Positions 1 through 8,006 of a stretch of 27,200 nucleotides of DNA are shown here, in pieces. Each line of letters begins with the position of its first letter. Position 1 is the first letter of the stretch. The notes beneath the pieces are model-generated. The model was not told the origin of the DNA and searched no databases. It worked only from the letters and a program-made list of their open reading frames with translations. The position numbers and the translations under genes are program-made. Origin of the DNA: an uncultured Clostridia bacterium (GTDB lineage: Bacteria > Bacillota > Clostridia > Lachnospirales > Lachnospiraceae); contig CAMODY010000004.1 in NCBI GenBank assembly GCA_946611595.1, positions 1 through 27,200 of the forward strand, written 5' to 3'.

Positions 1-911
1 ACTTGATCAACGATAGGCATTTCAACTTCATATTTCTTTGCAAGGTCACGGGCCGCCTGTGCAGAAACAATACCTTCTACAACCATATGGACTTCTTCGA
101 TTGCTTCTTCCATAGATTTTCCCTGTCCGATCAAGATACCTGCTCTTCGGTTTCTGGAATGCATGGAATCGCAGGTTACGATCAGATCGCCAATACCGGA
201 AAGTCCGTATAAGGTTTCGAATTTTGCTCCCATCTTAATTGCAAGACGTGCGATTTCGGTGATTCCGCGGGTAATAAGTGCAGCTTTTACATTATCGCCA
301 TATCCAAGTCCATCTCCCATTCCGGCAGCTAAAGCAATAACGTTCTTTAACGCTCCACCAATCTCAATTCCTAAAACATCGGTGCTTGTATATACACGGA
401 AAAGGTGACTTGCAAAAACCTTCTGAAGATATTCCGCCGTTTCCTGATCCTCGCTTGCAACTGTAACGAGAGTAGGCATTCTTCTTGCTACTTCTTCTGC
501 ATGACTTGGCCCTGAAAGAACGCAGACTTTAGCGCACGGAAGTTCTTCTTTGATGATTTCAGAAAGCGTTAATAAAGAACCGCTTTCAATTCCTTTTGCA
601 ACATTAACGATCACTTGACCATCCGGGATCAAGCCTTGAAGTCTGTGTGCTGTTGAACGGGTAAATTTTGAGGCAACTGCAAGGACAATGCAGTCGCGGT
701 TTTGAACAGCTTTCGAAAGATCAGCTGTAAGATCAATATTTTCCGGAAGTTTAACGCCTGGAAGATACTTAGGGTTCTCTCCCTTATCTATCAGCAGTTC
801 AATTTCTTCCGGGAGCGCGCTCCAAACCGTTACCTTGTGTCCATTATCGTGAAGTAAAATACTGATTCCTAAAGCCCAACTTCCGGCACCTAAAACTGCA
901 ATATCTGCCAT
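1..911 (-). CDS. gpsA: NAD(P)-dependent glycerol-3-phosphate dehydrogenase, 3' end cut by window
   Basis: Reduces dihydroxyacetone phosphate to sn-glycerol 3-phosphate, the backbone precursor for phospholipids; cytosolic. The reading frame starts at the ATG at 911-909 and stays open to the left edge, giving about 303 residues of a family of about 330-340, so only the extreme C-terminus is missing. The N-terminus has the Rossmann dinucleotide motif (GAGSWALG, residues 8-15). A GPSHAEEV motif lies mid-protein, followed by the helical domain with GIEIGGALKNVIALAAG, whose lysine is the family's catalytic residue, and GDNVKAALITRG. A GAGG sequence precedes the ATG. It follows plsY by 30 bases on the same strand; plsY uses acyl phosphate to acylate the G3P made here, so the pair forms the start of phospholipid synthesis. 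Identification is secure from the motif series. Confidence 0.96.
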   Translation of the reverse strand, partial: MADIAVLGAGSWALGISILLHDNGHKVTVWSALPEEIELLIDKGENPKYLPGVKLPENIDLTADLSKAVQNRDCIVLAVASKFTRSTAHRLQGLIPDGQVIVNVAKGIESGSLLTLSEIIKEELPCAKVCVLSGPSHAEEVARRMPTLVTVASEDQETAEYLQKVFASHLFRVYTSTDVLGIEIGGALKNVIALAAGMGDGLGYGDNVKAALITRGITEIARLAIKMGAKFETLYGLSGIGDLIVTCDSMHSRNRRAGILIGQGKSMEEAIEEVHMVVEGIVSAQAARDLAKKYEVEMPIVDQ

Positions 912-941
912 TTGTATTATTTCCTCATTTTCTATAGTTTT

Positions 942-1739
942 TTATTCTTCTGCATCTGAAGAGTTTTCATCCTCTTCTTCGTAGTAATACTCTACGCCCT
1001 GATCTTCTTCACTTGGCTCTTCCTTTTTTCTATGGAATGAGAATTTGGACTCTTCTCCATATAGCAGCCTCACTATGTTCTGCCTGTGTGTAAATAACAC
1101 AAGAACAGAGAATATAATGACGATCACCTGACAATCAATCAGCCATTCGTCCTGAACCGGGGTCAGGTTAATTAATGTAAAGAAGAGAAACTCAAACATC
1201 GAAACAACAACTACAACCATCGATGCCAGAGATACATATCTTGTAAGCGCGACGATTAAAATAAAAAGTGCAAGACCGATCAGAATAAGTTTCCAATCCC
1301 CTAAACAAATATAAACTGCACAAGTTGCTGCAACTCCCTTGCCGCCTTTCCCTCTTAAATAGATTGGGAAGTTATGACCTAGTACAGCACCAAGGCCGGT
1401 ATAAAGTTTCAGTGCGATCGGATCGATTGGAAGCTGAAGCCAGTTTAGGAAAATGAATTTGGTTAAGAAAATTGCGATAACAACTTTTGCGATATCCAGG
1501 ATAAAAGTTAAGATACCGAATTTTGCTCCCATAACACGGAACATGTTTGTAGTTCCCGGGTTTCCGCTTCCTTTTGTATAGATATCGACATTTCTGGCTT
1601 TGGCCAGAATAAAAGCGGATTGGAACAGTCCGAAGAAATATCCGATGATCAATGCGCTAAGACAAAGGAGTCTAGGAATTGTAAGAAAATCCTGACTCAG
1701 CCCATAGAAAAATTCACCTATCGCATTCCAGATCGTCAT
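942..1739 (-). CDS. plsY: Glycerol-3-phosphate acyltransferase PlsY, with long N- and C-terminal extensions
   Basis: Integral-membrane enzyme that transfers an acyl group from acyl phosphate to G3P, giving lysophosphatidic acid. The three family signatures are present: GSGNPGTTN (residues 57-65), LGHNFPIYLRGKGGKGVA (about 120-137) and the late THRQNIVRLL segment. Several hydrophobic helices span residues 24-46, 75-97, 145-195 and 203-218. At 265 residues it is longer than usual (about 200-220): there is an N-terminal lead of about 20 residues and a C-terminal tail of about 35, basic then strongly acidic (HRKKEE followed by Glu/Asp/Tyr-rich sequence). The ATG at 1739 lies 3 bases after the der stop, so translational coupling is likely; only a weak purine-rich ribosome site is seen inside the der end. 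Downstream gpsA supplies the substrate. Confidence 0.95.
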   Translation of the reverse strand: MTIWNAIGEFFYGLSQDFLTIPRLLCLSALIIGYFFGLFQSAFILAKARNVDIYTKGSGNPGTTNMFRVMGAKFGILTFILDIAKVVIAIFLTKFIFLNWLQLPIDPIALKLYTGLGAVLGHNFPIYLRGKGGKGVAATCAVYICLGDWKLILIGLALFILIVALTRYVSLASMVVVVVSMFEFLFFTLINLTPVQDEWLIDCQVIVIIFSVLVLFTHRQNIVRLLYGEESKFSFHRKKEEPSEEDQGVEYYYEEEDENSSDAEE

Positions 1740-1742
1740 TTA

Positions 1743-3068
1743 TTACTCTTTCCCTTTCCGCTCTCTTACGAAAAATTTAAGTGGGGTTCCTTCGAAGCCA
1801 AACGCTTCGCGTATCTTGTTCTCGAGATAACGCAGATATGAAAAATGCATCAGCTCTTTATCATTTACAAAAATTACAAAAGTCGGAGGCTTAACAGCAA
1901 CCTGAGTTGTATAAAAGATTTTGAGGCGTTTTCCTTTATCGGAAGGCGGCTGATTTAAAGCAGCGGCTTCTGTAATAATCTCGTTGAGAACACCAGTTTG
2001 AATTCTGCGGGAATGGTTTTCTACAACAACATCGATCAATTCATAAAGATTACTTAACCTCTGCCCTGTTTTTGCTGAAATAAACAGCAAACGGGCATAT
2101 GGCATAAACGATAAGACCTGACGGATTTTATCTGTATATTTGTAAATGGTCTTGTCATCTTTTTCGATGGCATCCCATTTATTTACGGCAACAATGATAC
2201 CTTTTCCGCGTTCATGAGCAATACCGGCAATTTTCGCATCCTGCTCGGTAACTCCTTCTTCCGCGGAAATAACGATAATAACGACATCAGCGCGTTCTAC
2301 AGCAGACACGGCACGGATTATACTGTATTTTTCAAGTTCTTCTTTAATCTTTGATTTTCTACGAAGCCCTGCAGTATCGATAAATACATACTCTTTATCT
2401 TCGTGCTCGATCACTGTATCGATTGCATCACGGGTCGTTCCAGGAATATCAGAAACTAATACTCTGTTTTCTCCAAGCAGTGCATTTACAAGAGAAGATT
2501 TTCCAACATTCGGTTTTCCGATAACAGCAATATGCGGTCGATCATCTTCCTCTTCGTCTAAATAACTGCGGTCAAAATACTTTGTTACTTCATCGAGCAT
2601 ATCGCCGAAGCCCTGCTTTGAGACAGCAGAAATAGGCATTGGATCGCCAAGTCCTAAATTATAGAATTCATAGACATCAACCATCTGCTTCTGGAAGTTG
2701 TCTACTTTATTTACCGCTAAAACAATTGGTTTGCCGCTCCTTCTGAGCATGTCGGCAACTTTATCATCGGCATCGACCATTCCCTGGCGGACGTCAACTA
2801 AAAAGATGATAACATTAGCTGTATCGATCGCAGTCTGTGCCTGAGCGCGCATCTGGGAAAGAATGACATCATTACTTTCCGGTTCAATACCGCCTGTATC
2901 AACTAAAGTAAAATCCATATCAAGCCAGGACACATCAGCATAAATACGGTCTCGTGTTACGCCGGGTGTATCCTTTACGATTGCAATATTGCTGCCTGCT
3001 AAGGCATTAAACAATGTTGACTTTCCTACGTTAGGCCTGCCAACAATCGCCACGATCGGCTTGCTCAT
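1743..3068 (-). CDS. der: Ribosome biogenesis GTPase Der (EngA)
   Basis: Tandem-GTPase protein needed for late 50S ribosomal subunit assembly. Two complete G domains are visible: the first P-loop GRPNVGKST (residues 10-18) with DTPGVTRDR switch, DTGG and NKVD; the second P-loop GKPNVGKSS (184-192) with DIPGTTRDAID, DTAGLRRK and NKWD. A C-terminal KH-like domain follows (about 355-440). The 441-residue length is normal. The ATG at 3068 has an AGGAGA ribosome site at 3076-3081, spaced 7 bases, inside the 3' end of the DUF512 gene; the two genes overlap by 38 bases, which implies coupling. It lies in a run yebC - DUF512 - der - plsY - gpsA on one strand. Confidence 0.98.
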   Translation of the reverse strand: MSKPIVAIVGRPNVGKSTLFNALAGSNIAIVKDTPGVTRDRIYADVSWLDMDFTLVDTGGIEPESNDVILSQMRAQAQTAIDTANVIIFLVDVRQGMVDADDKVADMLRRSGKPIVLAVNKVDNFQKQMVDVYEFYNLGLGDPMPISAVSKQGFGDMLDEVTKYFDRSYLDEEEDDRPHIAVIGKPNVGKSSLVNALLGENRVLVSDIPGTTRDAIDTVIEHEDKEYVFIDTAGLRRKSKIKEELEKYSIIRAVSAVERADVVIIVISAEEGVTEQDAKIAGIAHERGKGIIVAVNKWDAIEKDDKTIYKYTDKIRQVLSFMPYARLLFISAKTGQRLSNLYELIDVVVENHSRRIQTGVLNEIITEAAALNQPPSDKGKRLKIFYTTQVAVKPPTFVIFVNDKELMHFSYLRYLENKIREAFGFEGTPLKFFVRERKGKE

Positions 3069-4416
3069 AAATCTGTCTCCTAAAATCAGTTGCTTCTATA
3101 CCGGAAAAGGCATCAAGCAGTGAATAGCCATCAGAAGGAACAATACCAATCGATACAGCTAATTCCTGCTCTACCTCATCTTTGGTTACATCATCAAGGA
3201 AATACTCCTCTCCTGCCCGAAACATGTTAACAGGCAAAAGGAGCTTCTCTCCAAGTTCTTTTCCCTTAAGCTGGGAAATAATATCTCTTCCGCATATAAG
3301 ACCGGAAACCGTGATATCTTCACCGAAGAAATCATTACGGATCTCATACACATGGACTTTTATCTTAAGAATATCTTCTGCTTCCTCTGCATATCGTTTG
3401 AGATATGGATATGCAAGCTTTCCTGTCGCAATAGAAAGTTCCCTCTTTTGAGGATTTTGAAGCATTCCTGAAGCCTTTAACTCATCTAAAGCATCATGAA
3501 ATTCCGTGTCTAAAAGTCTCAGCATTCCAACACCATTTTCAAGCTGCGGATATCCGTCATATGTCTCTTCAGCCGGTACTTCAATACCTGCTAAAAGATA
3601 GAATTCATCGCTCGCATGAACAAAATGTGTTGAATAATTATTATAAAGCTTTTGCTGGAAATATTCTACTGTTTTTATCACTTCTAAAGCGTCGGCTTTT
3701 GTGCATTTTTCAAGCGGATAAAGGCCTTCGCGGTACTTTGTAAGGCCTGCCGGAACAATGGATAAACTTTCCATATTCGGGATATATTTTGAGAGATCTT
3801 CGATGGTCTTTTTGAGTTGCTTACCATCATTGATTCCTTTGCAGAGAACGACCTGTCCATTCATTGGGATGCCGGCCTCATGCAGTCTGTCTAAATAGCG
3901 AAGAACTTTTCCGGCAAAACGATTATTTAACATTTTACAGCGAAGCTCTTCATCCGTAGTATGAACGGAAATATTAATTGGTCCCATATGATATCTGATG
4001 ATACGGTCAATATCGGCTTCTGACATATTGGTGAGTGTCACATAGTTTCCTTGAAGGAAAGAAAGCCTGGAATCATCATCTTTGAAATAAAGGGTTTCCC
4101 TCATACCCTTAGGCATCTGATCGATAAAGCAGAAAATACATTTATTGGTACAGGATCTGTAGCTGTCCATTAATCCTTCTTCAAACAAAAGACCAAGATC
4201 CTGCCCATAATCTTTCTCAATCTCGAAAGATTTTATCTTGCCGTTTGCCTTCTCTATTTCCAGATTCACATATTCATCAGCTGCTAAAAAACGGTAATCA
4301 AAAATATCCCTGACGGTCTCATTATTTACCGTCAGGAGATAATCACCTGCTTTTATATGCAATTTGTGGGCTATGGAATGAGGCTCCACGCCCACAATCA
4401 GCTGTTTCTTTGCCAT
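3031..4416 (-). CDS. PDZ / radical-SAM-like / DUF512 protein of unknown function
   Basis: The N-terminus (residues 1-60) reads as a PDZ-like domain (GVEPHSIAHKLHIKAGDYLLTVN). A cysteine cluster C89-X3-C93-X2-C96 (SCTNKCIFCFIDQMPKGM) follows, of the kind that holds a radical-SAM [4Fe-4S] cluster, then TIM-barrel-like sequence with GNYVTLTNM and NISVHTTDEELRCKMLNN. The C-terminal half is the DUF512 region. Proteins of this architecture are widespread in Clostridia and cyanobacteria and have no established reaction that I know of. The position beside der is a familiar arrangement in Clostridia and could mean a role in ribosome or RNA maturation, but that is inference. The ATG at 4416 is 8 bases after the yebC stop. 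The domain assignment is firm; the biochemical role is unknown. Confidence 0.9.
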   Translation of the reverse strand: MAKKQLIVGVEPHSIAHKLHIKAGDYLLTVNNETVRDIFDYRFLAADEYVNLEIEKANGKIKSFEIEKDYGQDLGLLFEEGLMDSYRSCTNKCIFCFIDQMPKGMRETLYFKDDDSRLSFLQGNYVTLTNMSEADIDRIIRYHMGPINISVHTTDEELRCKMLNNRFAGKVLRYLDRLHEAGIPMNGQVVLCKGINDGKQLKKTIEDLSKYIPNMESLSIVPAGLTKYREGLYPLEKCTKADALEVIKTVEYFQQKLYNNYSTHFVHASDEFYLLAGIEVPAEETYDGYPQLENGVGMLRLLDTEFHDALDELKASGMLQNPQKRELSIATGKLAYPYLKRYAEEAEDILKIKVHVYEIRNDFFGEDITVSGLICGRDIISQLKGKELGEKLLLPVNMFRAGEEYFLDDVTKDEVEQELAVSIGIVPSDGYSLLDAFSGIEATDFRRQIYEQADRGDCWQA

Positions 4417-4424
4417 TTGATCAA

Positions 4425-5153
4425 TTATTCGTTCCAGTTATGGTATACGTCCTGAACATCGTCATCCTCATCTAAAAGCTCGAGGATCTTGTTCATGTTC
4501 TTGATGTCTTCTTCGTCAGTAAGATCAACATAAGTTTGAGGAAGCATCGTAACTTCAGCATCAGCCATCGGAATTCCAGCAGCTTCTAATGCTTCTCGAA
4601 CGCTGCTGAATTCATCAGGATCAGTAAGAACGGTATAAGAATCCTCTTCTTCCGCAAAATCCTCTGCTCCTGCATCTAATGCTGTCATCATCAGTTCGTC
4701 TGCATCACCTTCATATTCTTCTTTGGCGATGATGATCTGACCTTTCTTATCAAACATATAAGATACGCAGCCCGGAGTTCCGATATTTCCTGCACCTTTT
4801 GAGAATGCATGCTTTACATTTGCTGCAGTACGGTTTTTATTATCTGTCAGAGTGCTGACGATGATCGCAGTACCGGATGGTCCGTATCCTTCGTAAGTCA
4901 TAGCTTCGTAATTGATGTTGCCTCCATCTCCGGCTGCTTTCTTAATACCACGCTCGATTGTATCGTTTGGCATATTATTCGCTTTCGCCTTTGCAATAAC
5001 ATCACGAAGTTTAGAATTGTTGTTCGGATCCGGTCCGCCTTCTCTTACTGCAATTGCAATTTCTTTACCAATGATGGTAAACATCTTTCCTTTTGCAGCA
5101 TCGTTCTTCTCTTTTTTGTGCTTGATATTCGCAAATTTTGAATGTCCTGACAT
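4425..5153 (-). CDS. yebC: YebC/PmpR-family protein
   Basis: Matches the YebC/TACO1 family along its full 242-residue length. It begins MSGHSKFANIKHKKEKNDAAKG, continues with FTIIGKEIAIAVREGGPDPNNNSKLRDVIAKAKANNMPNDTIERGIKKAAG and the MTYEGYGPSGTAIIV segment, and ends in an acidic C-terminal domain. The family has been described both as DNA-binding transcriptional regulators and, more recently, as factors that help ribosomes through difficult (proline-rich) stretches; the sequence here does not decide between them. An AGAGG ribosome site lies just upstream of the ATG at 5153. It follows the CBS gene by 36 bases and precedes the DUF512 gene by 8 bases, so all three are probably cotranscribed. 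Confidence 0.95.
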   Translation of the reverse strand: MSGHSKFANIKHKKEKNDAAKGKMFTIIGKEIAIAVREGGPDPNNNSKLRDVIAKAKANNMPNDTIERGIKKAAGDGGNINYEAMTYEGYGPSGTAIIVSTLTDNKNRTAANVKHAFSKGAGNIGTPGCVSYMFDKKGQIIIAKEEYEGDADELMMTALDAGAEDFAEEEDSYTVLTDPDEFSSVREALEAAGIPMADAEVTMLPQTYVDLTDEEDIKNMNKILELLDEDDDVQDVYHNWNE

Positions 5154-5189
5154 AGTTACCTCTTTCTATTTTTGATTTTCATAATAAAC

Positions 5190-6029
5190 TTATACTTCCG
5201 GGCTGATATCAATACGAACCAGCGCGATCATTTTATCTTCAACAGAAATAATATGATATTTAACGCCGTTTTCTATGATCTCAGTTCCTTCGTCATCTTC
5301 AGGAATGCGGTCTAGTTTGGAGATCAGATAACCATTTAAGGTATCATAATCATCTTCATCATATTCGATACCGATGGTTTCCGTGATCTCTTCTAACGGA
5401 GTAAGACCTTTCACCTGATAGGAAGAATCATTGATCTTAACAATGTTATATTCTACCTCATCATGCTCATCAAAGATATTTCCAACGATCTCTTCTAAAA
5501 TATCTTCCATACAAATGATACCGGATGTTTGTCCATATTCATCAACAACGATCTGCATATGAAGCTTATCCGCCTGCATATTTTTAAAGATGCTGTTCAG
5601 TTTGCTTGTTTCCGGTATGAATTTAGCCTTTTGCATCAGGCCTTCTAAATCCTTGACCTGTTTTTCTTTATTGGCTTCATTCATGTAAAAACGCATGCAG
5701 TCTTTAATATGAAGGATTCCAATAATATTATCAATGTTCTCAAGAAAGACCGGATACCTGGAAAAACTCTCTTCCAGCATATAGTCCATGGCTTCCTTCA
5801 GCGTAAGCTCACCATCGATTGCACAGATGTTCTTTCTGTGGGTCATGATCTCTGACGCACAGGTTTCATCAAGATCGAAAATGTTGGTGATCATTTCCGC
5901 TTCACTTTCAAGGATTTCTCCTTGTTCCTGACCTTCGTTCAGCATAGAGACAATTTCATTTTCAAATTCATTGTCGTCTTTTTTCTTAAAAAGTCTGCTG
6001 AAAAATCCCGCTCGAGGGTTCTCGTCCAT
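5190..6029 (-). CDS. CBS-domain / CorC-HlyC-domain protein lacking the membrane DUF21 part
   Basis: Residues 1-55 include the linker helix typical of hemolysin-C/CorC proteins (EILESEAEMITNIFDLDETCASEIMTHR). Two CBS motifs occupy about 58-180 (LKEAMDYMLEESFSRYPVFLENIDNIIGILHIKD and LHMQIVVDEYGQTSGIICMEDILEEIVGNI), followed by the CorC/HlyC C-terminal domain (about 190-275, SSYQVKGLTPLEEITETIGI). No membrane helix is visible, so this is the soluble CorC-type form of 279 residues, not the DUF21 transporter form. Relatives bind adenine nucleotides through the CBS pair and are linked to Mg2+/Co2+ handling; the name 'hemolysin' is historical. AGGAGG lies 12 bases before the ATG, with a nearer purine run. 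A separate promoter lies upstream at 6084-6112, so it need not depend on the rex promoter. Confidence 0.88.
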   Translation of the reverse strand: MDENPRAGFFSRLFKKKDDNEFENEIVSMLNEGQEQGEILESEAEMITNIFDLDETCASEIMTHRKNICAIDGELTLKEAMDYMLEESFSRYPVFLENIDNIIGILHIKDCMRFYMNEANKEKQVKDLEGLMQKAKFIPETSKLNSIFKNMQADKLHMQIVVDEYGQTSGIICMEDILEEIVGNIFDEHDEVEYNIVKINDSSYQVKGLTPLEEITETIGIEYDEDDYDTLNGYLISKLDRIPEDDEGTEIIENGVKYHIISVEDKMIALVRIDISPEV

Positions 6030-6083
6030 TTCTTTCCTTATCCTCCTAAAACTTTAGATAGTTTCACTATCAACAGTTGTTTT

Positions 6084-6112
6084 ATTTTATCAGTATCGCT
6101 TAGATTGTACAA
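6084..6112 (-). promoter_or_regulatory. Predicted sigma-A promoter for the CBS gene and downstream genes
   Basis: On the minus strand TTGTAC (6112-6107) and TAAAAT (6089-6084) are separated by 17 bases in the 101-base gap between alr and the CBS gene. A small inverted repeat (GATAGT, loop GAA, ACTATC, 6056-6070) lies in the expected 5' UTR, ahead of the AGGAGG. It would give the CBS - yebC - DUF512 - der - plsY - gpsA group a start independent of Rex control. Confidence 0.55.
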
Positions 6113-6130
6113 CTCGAATTTCTATGCGGC

Positions 6131-7258
6131 CTAATAGCGACTGTGATAAACACGCGGCACGCGTTCGCTGACAGCGCAGACAATTTCATAATTGATTGTG
6201 TCAGCAAGCTCTGCAATTTCTTCTGCCGTGATTTCTGCATCCTTTTGTTTTCCAAGAAGTACAACTTCTTCAAATTGTTTGACTTTACTGATCTTTGTGA
6301 CATCAACCATTAACTGATCCATGCAGACCCTTCCAATGATCGGAGCCTTCTTTCCATGGATCAGAACATATCCTTTATTGGAAAGGATACGCATATATCC
6401 ATCTGCGTAACCGACTGGTACAGTTGCAACTACAGTATCTTTGTCTGCAGTCCAGGTTGCGCCGTAACTTACGCTGCATCCGGTCTTGATTGTTTTAACC
6501 ATTGTGATATGGCTCTTTAAAGACATCGCAGGTTTCAGCGGAATGCTCTTTACATATTTTGAAGGATATAAGCCATACATTGCAATTCCAAGCCTTACCA
6601 TATCAAAATTTGCAAGGCTTAAATTAATAGCCGCTGCACTGTTAGAACAATGTTTGATCGGGATCTCGACTCCTGCTTTAGAAAGATCGTTTCCAAACTC
6701 GCCAAACATCATAATCTGTTTCATTGCAGAAGCTTTGCTTCTTTCATCAGCAGCAAATAAATGTGTAAATAAGCCTTCAATTTCAATATTTGGAAGGTTT
6801 TGGATGCGTTTGATCTCAGCAATCGATTCATTATTTGCCGGAAAACCTATGCGGCTCATACCGGTATCTAATTTAATATGGATCTTTGCTGTTTTTCTCG
6901 CGATCTTTGCAGCATCTGAAATCTTTTTCGCCATATCATAATCATAAACCGTCAGGCGAATATCCTTTTTTACAGCCGTTTCATTCATGCTATGGTGAAC
7001 ATAGCCTAATACAAGGATTGGAAGCGTAATATGATGCTCCCTTAATTTAAGAGCTTCGTCAATTGTAGCAACAGCAAAAAAATCAACAAGGTCTGTAATC
7101 TTTTCTGCTACCTGTACGGCACCGTGTCCGTAGCCATTTGCTTTTACAACAGCACAAGTTTTAGTGCCTTTTCTCAAACCACGATTAATAGCTCTGATAT
7201 TTTTTCTGATAGCGTCCAGATCAATATCAGCCCGGACGCGAAAGTAATTATTATCCAT
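6131..7258 (-). CDS. alr: Alanine racemase (PLP-dependent)
   Basis: Interconverts L- and D-alanine for peptidoglycan synthesis. The PLP lysine is K39 in AVVKANGYGHGA, and the second catalytic base is Y265 in SVSYGATW, exactly at the classical numbering. An N-terminal TIM barrel (about 1-245) and a C-terminal beta domain containing VGYADGYMR and GRVCMDQLMVDVT are both complete; 375 residues is standard. The ATG at 7258 has AAGGAG about 8 bases upstream and sits 2 bases after the rex stop, so it is translated from the rex mRNA. Pairing with rex could tie D-Ala supply to the NADH/NAD+ ratio (inference). It is the only recognisable D-Ala-making enzyme in the window and is not part of the distant dlt-like operon. 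Confidence 0.98.
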   Translation of the reverse strand: MDNNYFRVRADIDLDAIRKNIRAINRGLRKGTKTCAVVKANGYGHGAVQVAEKITDLVDFFAVATIDEALKLREHHITLPILVLGYVHHSMNETAVKKDIRLTVYDYDMAKKISDAAKIARKTAKIHIKLDTGMSRIGFPANNESIAEIKRIQNLPNIEIEGLFTHLFAADERSKASAMKQIMMFGEFGNDLSKAGVEIPIKHCSNSAAAINLSLANFDMVRLGIAMYGLYPSKYVKSIPLKPAMSLKSHITMVKTIKTGCSVSYGATWTADKDTVVATVPVGYADGYMRILSNKGYVLIHGKKAPIIGRVCMDQLMVDVTKISKVKQFEEVVLLGKQKDAEITAEEIAELADTINYEIVCAVSERVPRVYHSRY

Positions 7259-7260
7259 TA

Positions 7261-7899
7261 TTAATGCTCCTTTGACCTGCTGGCTTCGAACGATAATTCT
7301 AAAAGAGAATCCAGAAGATGAACATTTTTTACAATGGCATCAGATGGAAGTTCAAGATCTGTATGCGCAAAATTCCAAAAGTAACGAATTCCAAGGCTGT
7401 ATAATTGCTTGGAAACTTTAATTGCATCTTCTGAAGGGATCGTAAGAGCTGCAATGTCAACTTTATTTTTCATGACAAAATTCAGCAGTCCATTTAAATG
7501 GTAAACTTTAACGCCATTGATACTTTTACCGCAAAGATTATCATCAATATCAAACATAGCACGGAATTTAAAACCATGCGTAGAAAAGCCTTTGTATCTG
7601 ACAAGTGCACGTCCTAAATTACCGGCACCGATCACGATCAGATCATGTGCCTGCTCCACTCCAAGGATCTTACCAATCTCGTTATAAAGACTCTTGACAT
7701 TATAACCGTAACCCTGCTGACCAAAGCCACCAAAATTGTTCAGATCCTGACGGATCTGGGATGCAGTAGCTTTCATAAGTCGGCTGAGTTCTTCAGAAGA
7801 GACTCTTTCAACTCCCTCTTCAATTAATACACGGAGATATCGATAATATCTTGGTAATCTTGATATAACTGCTTTAGAAATTTGATGTTGCTGTGCCAT
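7261..7899 (-). CDS. rex: Redox-sensing transcriptional repressor Rex
   Basis: Dimeric repressor that senses NADH/NAD+ and controls fermentation and respiration genes. The N-terminal winged helix covers about residues 8-80 (ISRLPRYYRYLRVLIEEG, VSSEELSRLMKATASQIRQDLNNFGGFGQQGYGY). The Rossmann domain begins with VIGAGNLGRALVRY (glycines 91, 93 and 96). The 212 residues match the family. The ATG at 7899 is the first possible start in the frame, there is no in-frame ATG, GTG or TTG before M42, and no Shine-Dalgarno precedes it. A consensus-like promoter ends only 6 bases before the ATG, so the mRNA is probably leaderless. Two candidate Rex operators lie just upstream, which suggests autoregulation. 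alr follows after 2 bases. Confidence 0.97.
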   Translation of the reverse strand: MAQQHQISKAVISRLPRYYRYLRVLIEEGVERVSSEELSRLMKATASQIRQDLNNFGGFGQQGYGYNVKSLYNEIGKILGVEQAHDLIVIGAGNLGRALVRYKGFSTHGFKFRAMFDIDDNLCGKSINGVKVYHLNGLLNFVMKNKVDIAALTIPSEDAIKVSKQLYSLGIRYFWNFAHTDLELPSDAIVKNVHLLDSLLELSFEASRSKEH

Positions 7900-7905
7900 A
7901 TCAAA

Positions 7906-7933
7906 ATTATAGTACGATGATTTTAAGTGTCAA
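7906..7933 (-). promoter_or_regulatory. Promoter of rex-alr, close to the start codon
   Basis: On the minus strand TTGACA (7933-7928) and TATAAT (7911-7906) are both perfect hexamers, with a 16-base spacer. The -10 box ends 6 bases before the rex ATG, so the transcription start should fall at or within a base or two of the A of ATG. No other promoter of similar quality is visible between here and the upstream gene's stop. Confidence 0.8.
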
Positions 7934-7940
7934 TATAGAT

Positions 7941-7978
7941 TTGTAGAATTTTTAACAATATTGTTAAGGATTCTACAA
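7941..7978. promoter_or_regulatory. Probable double Rex operator (38-bp near-perfect palindrome)
   Basis: The stretch is two 18-bp blocks, each shaped like the Rex consensus TTGTTAA-N4-TTAACAA. Block A (7941-7958) reads TTGTAGA-ATTT-TTAACAA; block B (7961-7978) reads TTGTTAA-GGAT-TCTACAA. Each has one perfect and one two-mismatch half-site. They are mirror images about a TA at 7959-7960, so the perfect halves face inward and form the perfect 16-bp palindrome TTAACAATATTGTTAA (7952-7967). Block centres are 20 bp apart, about two helical turns. It lies 8 bp upstream of the rex -35 box. No T-run follows on either strand, so it is not a terminator. Confidence 0.72.
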
Positions 7979-8006
7979 GAGAAAAATAAACACGAATATG
8001 AACGGA

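Noticed and set aside
6486..6941. 151-codon plus-strand open frame opposite alr
   Set aside because: Antisense shadow of a well-supported alr with no recognisable domain.
6131..7258. alr as part of the dlt-like pathway
   Set aside because: It lies 6 kb away in the rex operon with a general peptidoglycan role; nothing in the sequence links it to the surface operon.
7941..7978. 38-bp palindrome read as a rho-independent terminator for the 8007-8879 gene
   Set aside because: The arms are AT-rich, there is practically no loop, and no T-run follows on either strand; the half-sites match the Rex consensus instead.
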